Shown piece after piece: positions 39,501 through 48,388 of a DNA stretch of 64,000 nt. Origin of the DNA: Devosia indica. Its GTDB lineage: Bacteria; Pseudomonadota; Alphaproteobacteria; Rhizobiales; Devosiaceae. The translations under genes and the position numbers were made by a program. How positions within the stretch are numbered: the first letter of the stretch is position 1; every line of letters begins with the position of its first letter. Under the pieces are notes generated by a model, which did not search any database, was not told where the DNA came from, and saw only the letters and a list, made by a program, of their open reading frames with translations. The DNA is taken from assembly GCF_003056405.1 (NCBI RefSeq), contig NZ_PYVZ01000003.1, positions 1-64,000 on the forward strand, in the 5' to 3' direction.

Positions 39501-41267
39501 TTCATCGATCCCGACCCGGATGCCGCGGCCAGCTTTGCCGAGCGCGAGCGATTGTTCAAGCTGCCGCGATCGAGCTGGCAAGATTATGAGAAGGGGTTGA
39601 TTTCTCAAGGCGGCGGGGTGTTTTCGCGGTCGCTGAAATCCATCCCGCTCAGCCCGCAAATGCAGGCCGTTCTCGGGTTGGAAAAGGAAGCGGCGCCGCC
39701 CTCCGAGATCATCCGGGCCATCCTGATGGCCCAGGTGGACCTGCTCTGGTTCGGTGGCATTGGCACCTATATCAAGGCGAGTGACGAGGATGACGCCAAG
39801 GTTGGCGACCGCGCCAATGATGCAATCCGCGTCACGGCAGACCAGGTGCGGGCAAAGGTGGTTGGCGAAGGCGCCAATCTGGGCGCAACCCAGCGCGGGC
39901 GTATTGCCTATGCCCTGGGTGCCGGACGCATCAACACGGACGCCATCGACAACTCGGCTGGGGTGAATTCCTCGGACCTTGAGGTCAATATCAAGATCGC
40001 CCTGGCGTCGGTGGTGGCTTCGGGCACGCTGCCGATGATCGAGCGCAATGCCTTTCTGGCGTCGATGACCGAGGAGGTGGCAGCGCTTTGCCTACGTAAT
40101 AATTACCTGCAAACACTGGCCATATCGCTGGCCGAGCGTGCGGGACTGGCAGAATTGCCCGACCATCGCGTGCTGATTGAGGGGCTCGAGCAGCGTGGCC
40201 TGCTCAACCGCACGGTCGAGTTCCTGCCCAATGATGCCACGCTGGATGCCAGGGCCGCCGAAGGTCGGGGCTTGGTTCGGCCCGAGCTTGCAGTGATCCT
40301 GGCCTATGCCAAGTTGACCCTGTTCGATGACCTGCTGGCGGGCACCGCAATCGATGAGCCTTATCTGGCCGGGGAACTGCTCCGCTACTTCCCGGAAACC
40401 CTGCACAAGGGCTATCCCGAACAGGTCCAGGCGCATCGGCTGAAGCGCGAGGTGATCGCCACGGTGCTGGCCAATGCCATGATCAATCGCGGCGGGCCCG
40501 CATTCGTCTCTGAGTTGACCGCGGCGACCAGCGCCAGCGCCGGCGAAGTGGCCCTGGCCTATGCCGCGGTGCGCGACGCGTACGGGCTGCGCAGTCTCAA
40601 TGCACAGATCGATGCGCTAGATGGCGCCCTGCCCGGCTCGGTGCAATTAGCGCTCTATGCACAAGTCGAGTCGCTGCTGCGCCAGGAGGTCTTGTGGTTC
40701 CTGCGCAATGCCTCGGTCACCAGGGGACTGGCCGATCTGGTGGAGCGGCATCGCGAAGGGGTAGCGCAACTGGCCGCTGCCGAAGGCTTGTTGCCGGAGG
40801 ATCAGCGCCAGGCGCTTGATGTGCGGATCAGCGGTCTGATGACGCACGGGGTTCCTGAGGCCCTCGCGCAACGCATCGGCGCCCTTCCCTTCCTCAGCCA
40901 TGCCAGTGATATCGTGCTGGTCGCCGAGCGCGGCAATGTGGATGTGCTCAAGGCAGCCAAGGCCTATTTTGGCGTAGCTGGCTTGTTCGACCTATTCCGC
41001 ATTATCGAGGATGGCCGCGCCATTGTTCTGGGGGACCGGTTCGACCGTATGGCGTTGGACCGGGCATTGGCCAATCTGATGCGCGCGCTGCGCGATCTGG
41101 CCGCCGATGTTCTGGTCGCAGGGAGTGTCGATGACTTCGTGGCGCAGCGGTCTGTCGCACTGGCGCGGTCCGTGGCAGCAGTCAAGGAACTGACCGAGGG
41201 CGGCATTACCGTGTCGCGTCTGAGCGTTGCGGCTGGCCTGCTGACGGACCTGGCAAGGGAAGCGTAG
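36594..41267 (+). CDS. gdhB: NAD-specific glutamate dehydrogenase, large (180 kDa) type
   Basis: Oxidatively deaminates glutamate to 2-oxoglutarate and ammonia with NAD, mainly for amino-acid catabolism. The 1557 residues match the roughly 1600-residue class found in proteobacteria. The long N-terminal half holds ACT-like regulatory regions (DIVCPDMPFIVDSALAALR); the catalytic part starts near residue 745 (FGAIARGGLRWSDRPEDFRT) and has the substrate-lysine motif VPVGAKGGFVPK near 800 and VGDMSGDVFGNGM near 940. The C-terminal helical domain is complete. The start follows GGGGAAGCTTGGG. The symbol varies between species (gdhB, gdh2). Confidence 0.95.
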   Translation: MTTRVKAQLLELAKSKSAGNDSLQRLLVAAISAADADDLERQNGDALIAALTTSHERLTATPQGATRVATTAPAGPGEALMLDIVCPDMPFIVDSALAALRAMGGTIRMFAHPVLQVANGVVVPQGGESVSMLHIQSDPVADANALVEEMQATLLEVARAVADWQAMLERVRRASEGLGQLKAVQRDEPERFIEWLIEHNFTFLGCREYRLDGDVLLPVAGTGLGILRDEGLKVLRSGPHYVESTPQLVDFVAGPEPLLVTKANVRARVHRRTHLDYVGIKLYDATGAASGELRVVGHYTAQALATPHTDVPIIRRKIADVMRQSGVDPLGHAGRTLLGALDSYPRDELFQIDTQQLAEFAGAIAGLYDRPRVRVLPRIDRFDNFVSILVYVPRDRYDGAVRARITQYLADLYDGRVSAYYPHFPEGDLVRLHVIIGRNGGATPQPDRRALETGVEALTHDFSDMLMAAATEQAAVSDWKQAFSGAYQSRNDAQDALRDIAVFEGLGDDGVAIRLVRRTGTDGALGLKFYHEGTAIPLSDRVPMLEHFGFRVIDERTYTIVPRDGVERYLHDMVLELNEDGDIDVLARAGAIEAGLLAVWMGQAESDQLNALVTLADLEWSDAALLRALSRYLRQVGTSHSQRYIARAMVTQRSAAQALVALFAALHDPEVIDRAQAAEDARAAIVAALDQITSLDEDTIVRRFWNLIEASVRTNAWQRDENGDRRAALAIKFDSHKVEGMVAPRPYREISVYSPRVEGVHLRFGAIARGGLRWSDRPEDFRTEVLGLVKAQQVKNAVIVPVGAKGGFVPKRLTAGMAREAWLEEGRDSYKVFIGALLDVTDNLVDGVVVPPADVVRRDGDDPYLVVAADKGTASFSDIANGIATARGFWLGDAFASGGSAGYDHKKMGITARGGWEAVKRHFREMDRDIQKEPFTVAGVGDMSGDVFGNGMLLSHEIRLVAAFDHRDIFIDPDPDAAASFAERERLFKLPRSSWQDYEKGLISQGGGVFSRSLKSIPLSPQMQAVLGLEKEAAPPSEIIRAILMAQVDLLWFGGIGTYIKASDEDDAKVGDRANDAIRVTADQVRAKVVGEGANLGATQRGRIAYALGAGRINTDAIDNSAGVNSSDLEVNIKIALASVVASGTLPMIERNAFLASMTEEVAALCLRNNYLQTLAISLAERAGLAELPDHRVLIEGLEQRGLLNRTVEFLPNDATLDARAAEGRGLVRPELAVILAYAKLTLFDDLLAGTAIDEPYLAGELLRYFPETLHKGYPEQVQAHRLKREVIATVLANAMINRGGPAFVSELTAATSASAGEVALAYAAVRDAYGLRSLNAQIDALDGALPGSVQLALYAQVESLLRQEVLWFLRNASVTRGLADLVERHREGVAQLAAAEGLLPEDQRQALDVRISGLMTHGVPEALAQRIGALPFLSHASDIVLVAERGNVDVLKAAKAYFGVAGLFDLFRIIEDGRAIVLGDRFDRMALDRALANLMRALRDLAADVLVAGSVDDFVAQRSVALARSVAAVKELTEGGITVSRLSVAAGLLTDLAREA

Positions 41268-41354
41268 CGGCGCGCCTTTCCTCCTCACCCGAAAGTCTGC
41301 CTTGTATGGTTGCACCAATTGCCGATGTTGGCATCAGCAAACGGAGACCCGAAG

Positions 41355-42302
41355 ATGACCGACCTCGCCCAATGGCTAAGCGCGCAGACGGACGATACCG
41401 ACCTCGGCGAGGCAATCTTGTCGATGGCCGCGGCGGGGGCGGAAATTGCCGCCGTGCTGCGCGAGGCTCCCATTGCCGGGCAGACCGGGCTGGCCGGATC
41501 GGACAATGTGCAGGGCGAGGCGCAGAAGGCACTCGATGTCATCTCAAACGACATTGTTTTGAATCACTTGAAGGCAAATGCGGCCATTTCGATTCTGGTG
41601 TCGGAAGAGCTGGATGAAGCCGTTGACCTATCGAGTCAGGGCCGGTTGATTGTAGCCACCGACCCCCTGGATGGATCTTCAAACCTCGACGTAAACGTCA
41701 CTGTCGGAACAATTTTTTCGGTTCTGGCCAACGCGGGCGGACCGCTGCAAAAGGGGCGGGCACAATTGGCCGCTGGCTATGTTGCCTATGGGCCGGCGAC
41801 GAGCCTGGTGGTGCGGATCGAGGGGCCCACCAGCATCTTTACGCTCAGCAACGAGGGCGAATGGGTTCAGACAGTTGCCGATGCCAAGGTGCCGGCCGCC
41901 TCGGGTGAGTTTGCCATCAATACGGCGCGCGAACGCTTCTGGGATGCGGCAACGACCGGTTACGTGCGCGAGAACATTGCAGGTGAAGCCGGCCCCGCCG
42001 GCAAGCGCTACAATATGCGCTGGGTTGGCTCGATGGTCGCCGATGTTCACCGCATCCTGATGCGGGGTGGCGTTTTCCTCTATCCGCTCGACAGCGAGAC
42101 TGCCAGCAAGGGCGGACGGCTGCGGCTGCTTTATGAGGCCAATCCTATGGCCTGGCTGGTAGAAGGCGCCGGCGGCCGCTCAACAACCGGAACGCAGGAT
42201 ATTCTTGAGGTAGAACCCACCGATATTCACCAGCGCGTGCCGGTCATTCTGGGATCTGCCAACGAGGTGAAGCGGGTGGAAGTCTGGTATGGACGGGGGT
42301 AG
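41355..42302 (+). CDS. fbp: Fructose-1,6-bisphosphatase class I
   Basis: Hydrolyses fructose 1,6-bisphosphate to fructose 6-phosphate, the committed step of gluconeogenesis. The 315-residue protein has the metal-binding acidic motifs SEELDE and DPLDGSSNLDVNVTVGT, and the substrate loop YNMRWVGSMVADVHRIL. The start at 41355 follows GGAGACCCGAAG; the longer frame from 41310 is discarded. Its place after NAD-GDH suits growth on amino and organic acids, though no Calvin-cycle genes are nearby. Confidence 0.95.
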   Translation: MTDLAQWLSAQTDDTDLGEAILSMAAAGAEIAAVLREAPIAGQTGLAGSDNVQGEAQKALDVISNDIVLNHLKANAAISILVSEELDEAVDLSSQGRLIVATDPLDGSSNLDVNVTVGTIFSVLANAGGPLQKGRAQLAAGYVAYGPATSLVVRIEGPTSIFTLSNEGEWVQTVADAKVPAASGEFAINTARERFWDAATTGYVRENIAGEAGPAGKRYNMRWVGSMVADVHRILMRGGVFLYPLDSETASKGGRLRLLYEANPMAWLVEGAGGRSTTGTQDILEVEPTDIHQRVPVILGSANEVKRVEVWYGRG

Positions 42303-42444
42303 ATGAGGAGACGCTGCTCCTTTGCATGCAGAGGGAGAAACTTGAACCAAGCAAAGCGCCTCCCAGGAATTGCAACGTTCTCATTGTTTCGATAGAACCC
42401 CTGCCCAAGATGGCCGGCGCGTGACCAAGCCGGGAGGAGCCAGC

Positions 42445-43710
42445 ATGACCCACGACCCCAATCGCCTGCCCGAAACCAATTGGGGAGCCTGGCAAAGCCG
42501 CCCGTTTCACCGGCAATATCTGATGACACAGGCAAGCCGGCTGTTCGATTTTTTTGAAGCCTCATCACTCAACCCCAAGGGCGGCTTCTTCGAGCTGTCC
42601 GATGACGGTCAACCGCTTTCGCCCGAAAATAGCGTTCGGCAGGTACATGTCACGACACGCATGATCCACTGCGCCACGATCGGCAGCCTGATCGGTAGGC
42701 CCGGCTCGGACGAGATTGTCGATCATGGCATGCGCTACCTTTGGGAAAAGCATCGCGACCAACACCACGGTGGCTATGTCTGGTCGCTGGATGACGATGG
42801 CTATGTGGATGACAGCAAGCAGGCCTACGGCCATGCCTTCGTGCTGCTGGCCGGCGCGAGCGCCAAGCTGGTGGGACATCCCCTGGCCGATCAGGTGATC
42901 GCCGACGCTACCGAAGTGATCGAGAAGCGCTTCTGGGACAAGAGAGTCGGGGCGGTTCGTGAAGAATTCGGCAATGACTGGCGGCAGATCAGCACCTATC
43001 GCGGCCAGAATTCCAACATGCACCTGACCGAAGCCCTGATGGCCGCCTATGAAGCCACCGGGGAGGCTGAGTATCTCAAGAAGGCAACCAAAATCGCCGA
43101 CCTGATCATCAACCGCAATGCGGCCAAGCTCGACTATCGGGTGGCGGAGCATTTCCACGAGGACTGGAGCCTGAACAAGGACTATCTCGGCTCGGAAATG
43201 TTCCGGCCGGCCGGCACGACGCCGGGGCATGCGCTGGAGTGGTCGCGCCTCTTGTTCCAGCTCTTCGTTCTGTGCCGCAAGGAACATAGCTGGATGACCG
43301 AGTCAGCCCGCGGCCTGTTCCGGCAGGCCATCGAGCTAGGCTGGGACAAGGTGCATGGCGGATTCTTCTATACGCTGGACTGGAACAATCAGCCGATCAT
43401 GCGCGAAAAGCTGTGGTGGCCGGTGGCCGAGGCGATTGGTGCGGCAGCCTATATCGGTGCCTATGACAAGGACGATTATTACCAGGTCTGGTATCGAAAA
43501 CTGTGGGACTTTGCCGAGAACCATGTGATCGACCACGAGCGCGGCGGCTGGCACAGCGAGTTGACTGAGCAACTGGTGCCGACCTCGCGTCTATTTGTTG
43601 GCAAGCCGGACCTATACCACGCCTTGCAGGCCTGCCTGATCCCTCTCTACCCGGTGACCGGCAGCCTCACGCATGGGATCATCGAGGCCGATCACCCCAA
43701 GCGGCTCTAG
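42445..43710 (+). CDS. AGE-family sugar epimerase/isomerase
   Basis: A 421-residue (alpha/alpha)6-barrel enzyme of the N-acylglucosamine 2-epimerase family, which also includes mannose isomerases and cellobiose 2-epimerases. Active-site-like segments are RMIHCATIGSLIG, KQAYGHAFVLLAGASA, HLTEALMAAYEATGEAEYL, FRPAGTTPGHALEWSRLL and GGWHSEL. The start at 42445 follows a strong GGGAGGAG. The substrate cannot be assigned; co-direction with an SDR suggests a role in sugar interconversion. Confidence 0.85.
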   Translation: MTHDPNRLPETNWGAWQSRPFHRQYLMTQASRLFDFFEASSLNPKGGFFELSDDGQPLSPENSVRQVHVTTRMIHCATIGSLIGRPGSDEIVDHGMRYLWEKHRDQHHGGYVWSLDDDGYVDDSKQAYGHAFVLLAGASAKLVGHPLADQVIADATEVIEKRFWDKRVGAVREEFGNDWRQISTYRGQNSNMHLTEALMAAYEATGEAEYLKKATKIADLIINRNAAKLDYRVAEHFHEDWSLNKDYLGSEMFRPAGTTPGHALEWSRLLFQLFVLCRKEHSWMTESARGLFRQAIELGWDKVHGGFFYTLDWNNQPIMREKLWWPVAEAIGAAAYIGAYDKDDYYQVWYRKLWDFAENHVIDHERGGWHSELTEQLVPTSRLFVGKPDLYHALQACLIPLYPVTGSLTHGIIEADHPKRL

Positions 43711-43784
43711 CTGCGTTCGTCACATTCGAACTCAACCAATGCCTGTCTGCCGCGTTGCCCCCAGAGCAACATGGAGAATGGGCA

Positions 43785-44570
43785 ATGGCAATTCTGGACG
43801 GCAAGGTTGCACTGGTCACAGGCGCGGGCTCCGGCATCGGCAAGGCGACGGCAATCAGGCTGGGGCGAGACGGGGCAGTCGTGATTGCCGTCAGCCGCAC
43901 CCGCGATGAGGTTGAGGCCACTGCCGCCGAGATCGAGCGCGCCGGCGGAAAAGCCAGGGCCGCGACCTGCGATATTACCGATGACGCCGGGATGGAGGCT
44001 CTGATTGCCGAGATCCTGGGGCATTTCGGGCGGCTTGACATCGTCGTGGCAAATGCCGGCATCAATGGCGTCTGGGCGCCCGTTGAAGACCTAGCGCCCG
44101 AGGAATGGGACAAGACCATCGCCGTCAATTTACGCGGCACCTTCCTGACCATCCATCATACCGTGCCCGCGCTGGAGGCGGCTGGCGGAGGGGCCATCGT
44201 GGTGGTCTCCTCGATCAACGGCACGCGCACCTTCACCTCGCCGGGCGCAACAGCCTACAGCGCAACCAAGGCGGGCCAATTGGCCATGGTCAAGCAGTTG
44301 GCGCTGGAGCTGGGCCAGAAGAAAATCCGTATCAATGCTGTCTGTCCCGGTGCCATCGAAAGTGACATTGAGGACAATACCGAGCATCGCGAAAGCGAAG
44401 AAGCCGGCATTCCCGTACATTTTCCCGAGGGCGATATACCGCTGACAGGAGGGGCAAAAGGCAAACCCGGCGATGTTGCCGATGTCATCGCCTTTCTGGT
44501 TTCCGATGCCGCGCGGCATGTCACGGGCAGCCCGGTGTGGATCGATGGAGGGCAGAGTTTGCTGCGTTAG
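43785..44570 (+). CDS. Short-chain dehydrogenase/reductase (SDR)
   Basis: A classical 261-residue SDR. The cofactor motif T-G-x3-G-x-G is at 12-19 (TGAGSGIG), the NAG motif in VVANAGING, and the catalytic Y158-x3-K162 in AYSATKAGQ. The end HVTGSPVWIDGGQSLLR is typical of glucose-dehydrogenase-like members. The start follows GGAGAATGGGCA. It is 75 bases after the AGE epimerase and may oxidise a related sugar or polyol; the substrate is unknown. Confidence 0.88.
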   Translation: MAILDGKVALVTGAGSGIGKATAIRLGRDGAVVIAVSRTRDEVEATAAEIERAGGKARAATCDITDDAGMEALIAEILGHFGRLDIVVANAGINGVWAPVEDLAPEEWDKTIAVNLRGTFLTIHHTVPALEAAGGGAIVVVSSINGTRTFTSPGATAYSATKAGQLAMVKQLALELGQKKIRINAVCPGAIESDIEDNTEHRESEEAGIPVHFPEGDIPLTGGAKGKPGDVADVIAFLVSDAARHVTGSPVWIDGGQSLLR

Positions 44571-44665
44571 GCGGCAGAGACACAAAAGCGTACCCCGTGG
44601 CGCTGTTGTCAGCTCCGAGCCTGCGTCGTACATCACGGGCCAGCCCTTGTTATCGGTGACGCGTC

Positions 44666-45541
44666 ATGACCGCCCTGCCTCCTCAACTGCCTCGCCTGTC
44701 AATCGAACGCGCCGTTATTGCGGCGCTGGAAGAAGATCTGGGACTGGCAGGCGATCTGACGAGCCAGGCAACGCTGGCGCCGGAGGCCTGGGCCTCGGCC
44801 ACGCTTTCCGCGCGTGAGGCGGGTGTGATCGCCGGCCTCGAATTTGCTTCTGCCGCCTTCCGGCTCGTGGGCGACGGCGTCAACTTCGACCCAAGATTAG
44901 CAGATGGCGAACGGGTCGAGGTTGGAGGGATCGTGGCGGAGATTTCCGGCCCGGCGCGGCTGGTCATGTCAGGCGAGCGTGTTGCGCTGAACTTCCTCAA
45001 TCATTTGAGCGGGATCGCAACCCAGACCCGGCGTTATGCCGACGCCGTTGCGGGAACGGGCGCAATGATCTGCGACACCCGCAAGACAACCCCTGGCCTG
45101 CGGGCCTTCGAAAAATATGCCGTGCGCTGCGGCGGCGGCGCCAATCACCGCTTTGCACTCAACGACGCTATCCTGATCAAGGATAATCACATTGCCGTCG
45201 CGGGTAGCGTGGCTGCGGCCTACAAGGCGGCCGAAGCCTTTGCGGGGCACCTGGTGGCCATCGAGATTGAAGTGACGACGCTGGCAGAACTTGAAGAAGC
45301 GCTGGCGGCCGGGGCCCGGATCATCATGCTCGACAATATGGACAATGACACCCTGCGCGAGGCTGTGGCGATCAATGGCGGCCGGGCAAAACTGGAGGCG
45401 TCGGGCGGGGTGAAGCTGGAGCGGGTGCGGTCTATCGCCGAGACCGGTGTGGACTTCATCTCCACGAGCCAGATCACCATGGGCGCCACACCTCTCGATC
45501 TGGGACTGGACGTTGTTATTCAAGCGGGGCGCGACGCATGA
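44666..45541 (+). CDS. nadC: Quinolinate phosphoribosyltransferase NadC
   Basis: Forms nicotinate mononucleotide from quinolinate and PRPP in de novo NAD synthesis. The 291 residues show the conserved stretches LNFLSGIATQTRRYAD, CDTRKTTPGLRAFEKYAV, GGGANHRFALNDAILIKDNH, split here for brevity, and the C-terminal VDFISTSQITMGATPLDLGL. nadA and nadB are not in the window. Its stop overlaps the cysQ start as ATGA. Confidence 0.95.
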   Translation: MTALPPQLPRLSIERAVIAALEEDLGLAGDLTSQATLAPEAWASATLSAREAGVIAGLEFASAAFRLVGDGVNFDPRLADGERVEVGGIVAEISGPARLVMSGERVALNFLNHLSGIATQTRRYADAVAGTGAMICDTRKTTPGLRAFEKYAVRCGGGANHRFALNDAILIKDNHIAVAGSVAAAYKAAEAFAGHLVAIEIEVTTLAELEEALAAGARIIMLDNMDNDTLREAVAINGGRAKLEASGGVKLERVRSIAETGVDFISTSQITMGATPLDLGLDVVIQAGRDA

Positions 45542-46362
45542 TGTCCGATGTTCCTGCCCTGTCATTGACCGATATTGCCGTCAATGCCGCGATTGCCGCG
45601 GCTGGGGTGATCTGCACGGTCTATGACCGTCCGATCCATGTGGTGACCAAGGATGACGGCTCGCCAGTCACCGAGGCCGATGCGGCCGCCGAGGCGATCA
45701 TCATCGAGCATTTGAAGGTTACGGGCCTGCCGGTGTTGGGCGAAGAGAGCGTTGCGGCAGGGATCATCCCTCAACTGGGCGAACGCTATTTCGTCGTCGA
45801 CCCGTTGGATGGCACCAAGGAGTTCATCAAGCGCAATGGCGAGTTTACCGTCAATATTGCGCTGGTCGAGCATGGCCGGCCGGTGATGGGCGTGGTTCTG
45901 GCGCCGGCCAGCGGCGAAATCTTTGTGGGTGACGCGGATGGTGCCTGGGCCGGCAAGATCGCAAGCGGCGTTGTGGCCGGACGTGAGGCCATCAAGGTAG
46001 GGCTGTTGCAGCGCCCCAAGATTGTTGCCAGCCGCAGCCATGGTCATGCGGCCCTTGCAGAGCTTTGCCACACACTGGAAGTGGAAAGCGATGTTTCCGT
46101 GGGATCATCGCTCAAGTTCTGCCTGCTGGCACGCGGGGATGCGCAGCTTTACCCGCGATTTACCCCGACTTGCGAATGGGATACCGCAGCCGGGCAGGCC
46201 GTGCTTGAAGCTGCGGGCGGCGCTGTTCTCACCCTGGATGGCGCCCCGATGCGCTACGGCAAGGGGGAGCTGAAATTCCTCAATCCCTATTTTGTCGCGG
46301 CAGCCAGCCTGGAGCTTGCGCAGACCGGGGCCAGAGAGATGCGGCGCCTCTTAGAATTGTGA
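45538..46362 (+). CDS. cysQ: 3'(2'),5'-bisphosphate nucleotidase CysQ
   Basis: Removes the 3'-phosphate from PAP/PAPS, a by-product of sulfate assimilation. The 274-residue inositol-monophosphatase-fold protein carries the metal-site motifs GEESVA, DPLDGTKEFIKRNGEF and CEWDTAAGQAVLEAAGG. The first of two adjacent ATGs (45538 or 45541) is used because it overlaps the nadC stop codon in the usual ATGA manner. Confidence 0.93.
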   Translation: MMSDVPALSLTDIAVNAAIAAAGVICTVYDRPIHVVTKDDGSPVTEADAAAEAIIIEHLKVTGLPVLGEESVAAGIIPQLGERYFVVDPLDGTKEFIKRNGEFTVNIALVEHGRPVMGVVLAPASGEIFVGDADGAWAGKIASGVVAGREAIKVGLLQRPKIVASRSHGHAALAELCHTLEVESDVSVGSSLKFCLLARGDAQLYPRFTPTCEWDTAAGQAVLEAAGGAVLTLDGAPMRYGKGELKFLNPYFVAAASLELAQTGAREMRRLLEL

Positions 46363-46492
46363 ATGCGGCCGGGCTGCACTGCCAAGTCCCGGAACCCATT
46401 GGCTGGCCTTGAGCAGAGCTCAGACATGCAATGAGCGGTTAACTGATCTGCACGACGTTCCCTGCCGTTAAGCTTGCAGCAGGTGTGAGAGC

Positions 46493-46517
46493 CATATATA
46501 CGCCGATCATATATCGG
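46493..46517 (+). promoter_or_regulatory. AT-rich dyad upstream of padR
   Basis: In a GC-rich setting the sequence CATATATA-N6-TCATATATCGG lies 30-50 bases before the padR start and contains two ATATAT half-sites about two helical turns apart. PadR proteins usually repress their own operon from such a dyad. Operator role inferred. Confidence 0.35.
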
Positions 46518-46545
46518 ACCAGAATATGGCCAGAGGAACGCGCGC

Positions 46546-47094
46546 ATGAACGTCAGGACTCTCTGCCTCTCCATTCTCTATGATGAAGAGGCCAGCGGAT
46601 ACGACATTCGCCGGATGTGTACGGAAGGCAATTTCGCCTACTTCGTCGAAGCCAGCTATGGCTCGATCTACCCGGCGCTCGCGCGCCTGGAAGAAGAGGG
46701 TCTGGTCGCCAGCCGCACCGAGCAGCAGACCGGCAAGCCCGCGCGCAAAGTCTATTCCATAACCGAGGCCGGAAAGGCCGCATTTGCCGCGGAACTTAGC
46801 GAACCGCTGGGCGAAGACATGTTTCGCAGCCCATTCCTGCTGTTTGCGCGCTTTGCACACATTCTACCGCGCGAGCTGGTTGAACAGCGTTGCGCTGAAT
46901 TTCTGGAGCGGACGGTCACAAGCCGCGAACAACTGGACCATGCACCTGCAGAGCATAGCTGCAATGCAGCAGATATGTGGGTCATCAACTACGGACGTGC
47001 AGTATTGGAGGTTGCGGAACAACATTTCCGCACCCATATGCACGAACTGATCACAATGGCGCGAGCCGAGCCACGCAAAGACGCGGCTGAGTAA
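46546..47094 (+). CDS. PadR-family transcriptional regulator
   Basis: A 182-residue repressor-like protein. The winged helix is MNVRTLCLSILYDEEASGYD to KVYSITEAGKAAF, with the PadR hallmark YGSIYPALARLEEEGLV. The C-terminal helical dimer domain matches PadR/Vir type. GAGGAAC precedes the ATG. It stands 17 bases before an RND efflux pair, which it probably represses until an inducing compound binds. Confidence 0.9.
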   Translation: MNVRTLCLSILYDEEASGYDIRRMCTEGNFAYFVEASYGSIYPALARLEEEGLVASRTEQQTGKPARKVYSITEAGKAAFAAELSEPLGEDMFRSPFLLFARFAHILPRELVEQRCAEFLERTVTSREQLDHAPAEHSCNAADMWVINYGRAVLEVAEQHFRTHMHELITMARAEPRKDAAE

Positions 47095-47111
47095 GGGGCG
47101 AGATAAACTTT

Positions 47112-48377
47112 ATGCGTGCACTGTTCTCCTATGGCCTGGCGTTCGCCATCCTGCTTCTCGCCGGCGGCTGGCTGGCAACCGGAACCCTGGTTCAGGGCGG
47201 TCAAGGACCTGGCAATGGCGAAACGCCGATCATCGCCGTCATCGAAGGCGAAGAGCACGGCCCGATTGCGACAGCACTCGCCGATGCTGGCGTACTGGCA
47301 GAGCACTCTGGTCCCGAAGTCGATCCCGCGCTGACGATTGCTCAACGCAATGAAGCAACGACAGGTTCCGGCGCGCCGCTGCAAAGCGTGCGCACCCAGC
47401 GATTTACAGCGGCGCCCATGCCCATCGAAGTTCCCCTGCGCGGCCGCACCCAGGCCAAGGCAACTGTTACAGCCGTGGCTGAAACCTCAGGTGCCGTGGA
47501 TGTCGTGCATGTCACCAAAGGCCAGCGCGTTGACGTCGGCGACCCGTTGTGCACGCTCGACCAGGGAACACGCGTCGCGGCTGTGGCTCAGGCGGAAGCC
47601 GCTCTTGCCCAGGCAGAGGCGGCTCTTGCCCAGGCGCAGTTGAATTTCGATACCAATGCCGATCTGCGTGATCGCGGACTGGCCGCAGCGAACACGGCCA
47701 ACGCCGTCGAAGTTGCACTGGCCCAGGCCAAGGCTGGTGTCAGCCAGGCCGAGGCCGGTCTCGACAATGCCGAGGCAGAGCTTGAACGCACCGAAATCGT
47801 CGCCAAGGTCGCCGGGCTGGTGCAGGACCCGGTTGCGGTTGAGGGTTCCATGCTCAATGCCGGATCACCATGCGCCACAATCGTGCAGCTCAACCCCATC
47901 GTTTTTACCGGCATGGTGCCGGAAGCGCATATCGAACTGGCCAAGACCGGGCTTGAAGCCAAGATTACGACCGTGACCGGCCAGAGCGTTTCGGGCAAGG
48001 TGACCTATGTGTCTGCAGTGGCGGACAACGCGACAAGGGCCTTCCCGGCTGAAATCGAGATCCCCAATGAAGACTTCGCCATTCGTGACGGGGTCACTGC
48101 CGAGGCGATCGTGAATATCGGCACGGCGCCGGGACATCTGCTGCCACAATCTGTCCTGACGCTGGATGATGAAGGCGTGTTGGGTGTGCGTACCGTGGAA
48201 GACGGCGTCGTGGCCTTCTACCCGATCACCATCGTGAGCGACACGCGCGAAGGCGTGTGGGTCACCGGCCTACCCCTGGTTTCCGACGTCATTACCGTCG
48301 GGCAGGAAAATGTGAGTTCCGGGCAGGCCGTTGAGGCCAGCCCGGTCGATCAGCCCTCCGAAACCGTTGCCAGCTAA
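47112..48377 (+). CDS. RND efflux periplasmic adaptor (membrane fusion protein)
   Basis: The 421-residue adaptor links the inner-membrane pump to an outer-membrane channel. It has an N-terminal anchor (FSYGLAFAILLLAGGWLATG) and a lipoyl half-motif (VDVVHVTKGQRVDVGDPLC). An Ala/Gln-rich coiled coil with a near-repeat AEAALAQAEAALAQAQ follows, and then the barrel (IVFTGMVPEAHIELAKTG). The first 70 residues between anchor and barrel are longer than usual. No outer-membrane factor is encoded nearby. Confidence 0.92.
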   Translation: MRALFSYGLAFAILLLAGGWLATGTLVQGGQGPGNGETPIIAVIEGEEHGPIATALADAGVLAEHSGPEVDPALTIAQRNEATTGSGAPLQSVRTQRFTAAPMPIEVPLRGRTQAKATVTAVAETSGAVDVVHVTKGQRVDVGDPLCTLDQGTRVAAVAQAEAALAQAEAALAQAQLNFDTNADLRDRGLAAANTANAVEVALAQAKAGVSQAEAGLDNAEAELERTEIVAKVAGLVQDPVAVEGSMLNAGSPCATIVQLNPIVFTGMVPEAHIELAKTGLEAKITTVTGQSVSGKVTYVSAVADNATRAFPAEIEIPNEDFAIRDGVTAEAIVNIGTAPGHLLPQSVLTLDDEGVLGVRTVEDGVVAFYPITIVSDTREGVWVTGLPLVSDVITVGQENVSSGQAVEASPVDQPSETVAS

Positions 48378-48388
48378 GGACGCAAGCC

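Noticed and set aside
47600..47640. Short tandem DNA repeat as a possible minisatellite
   Set aside because: It encodes the AEAALAQ repeat of the adaptor coiled coil, normal for membrane fusion proteins.
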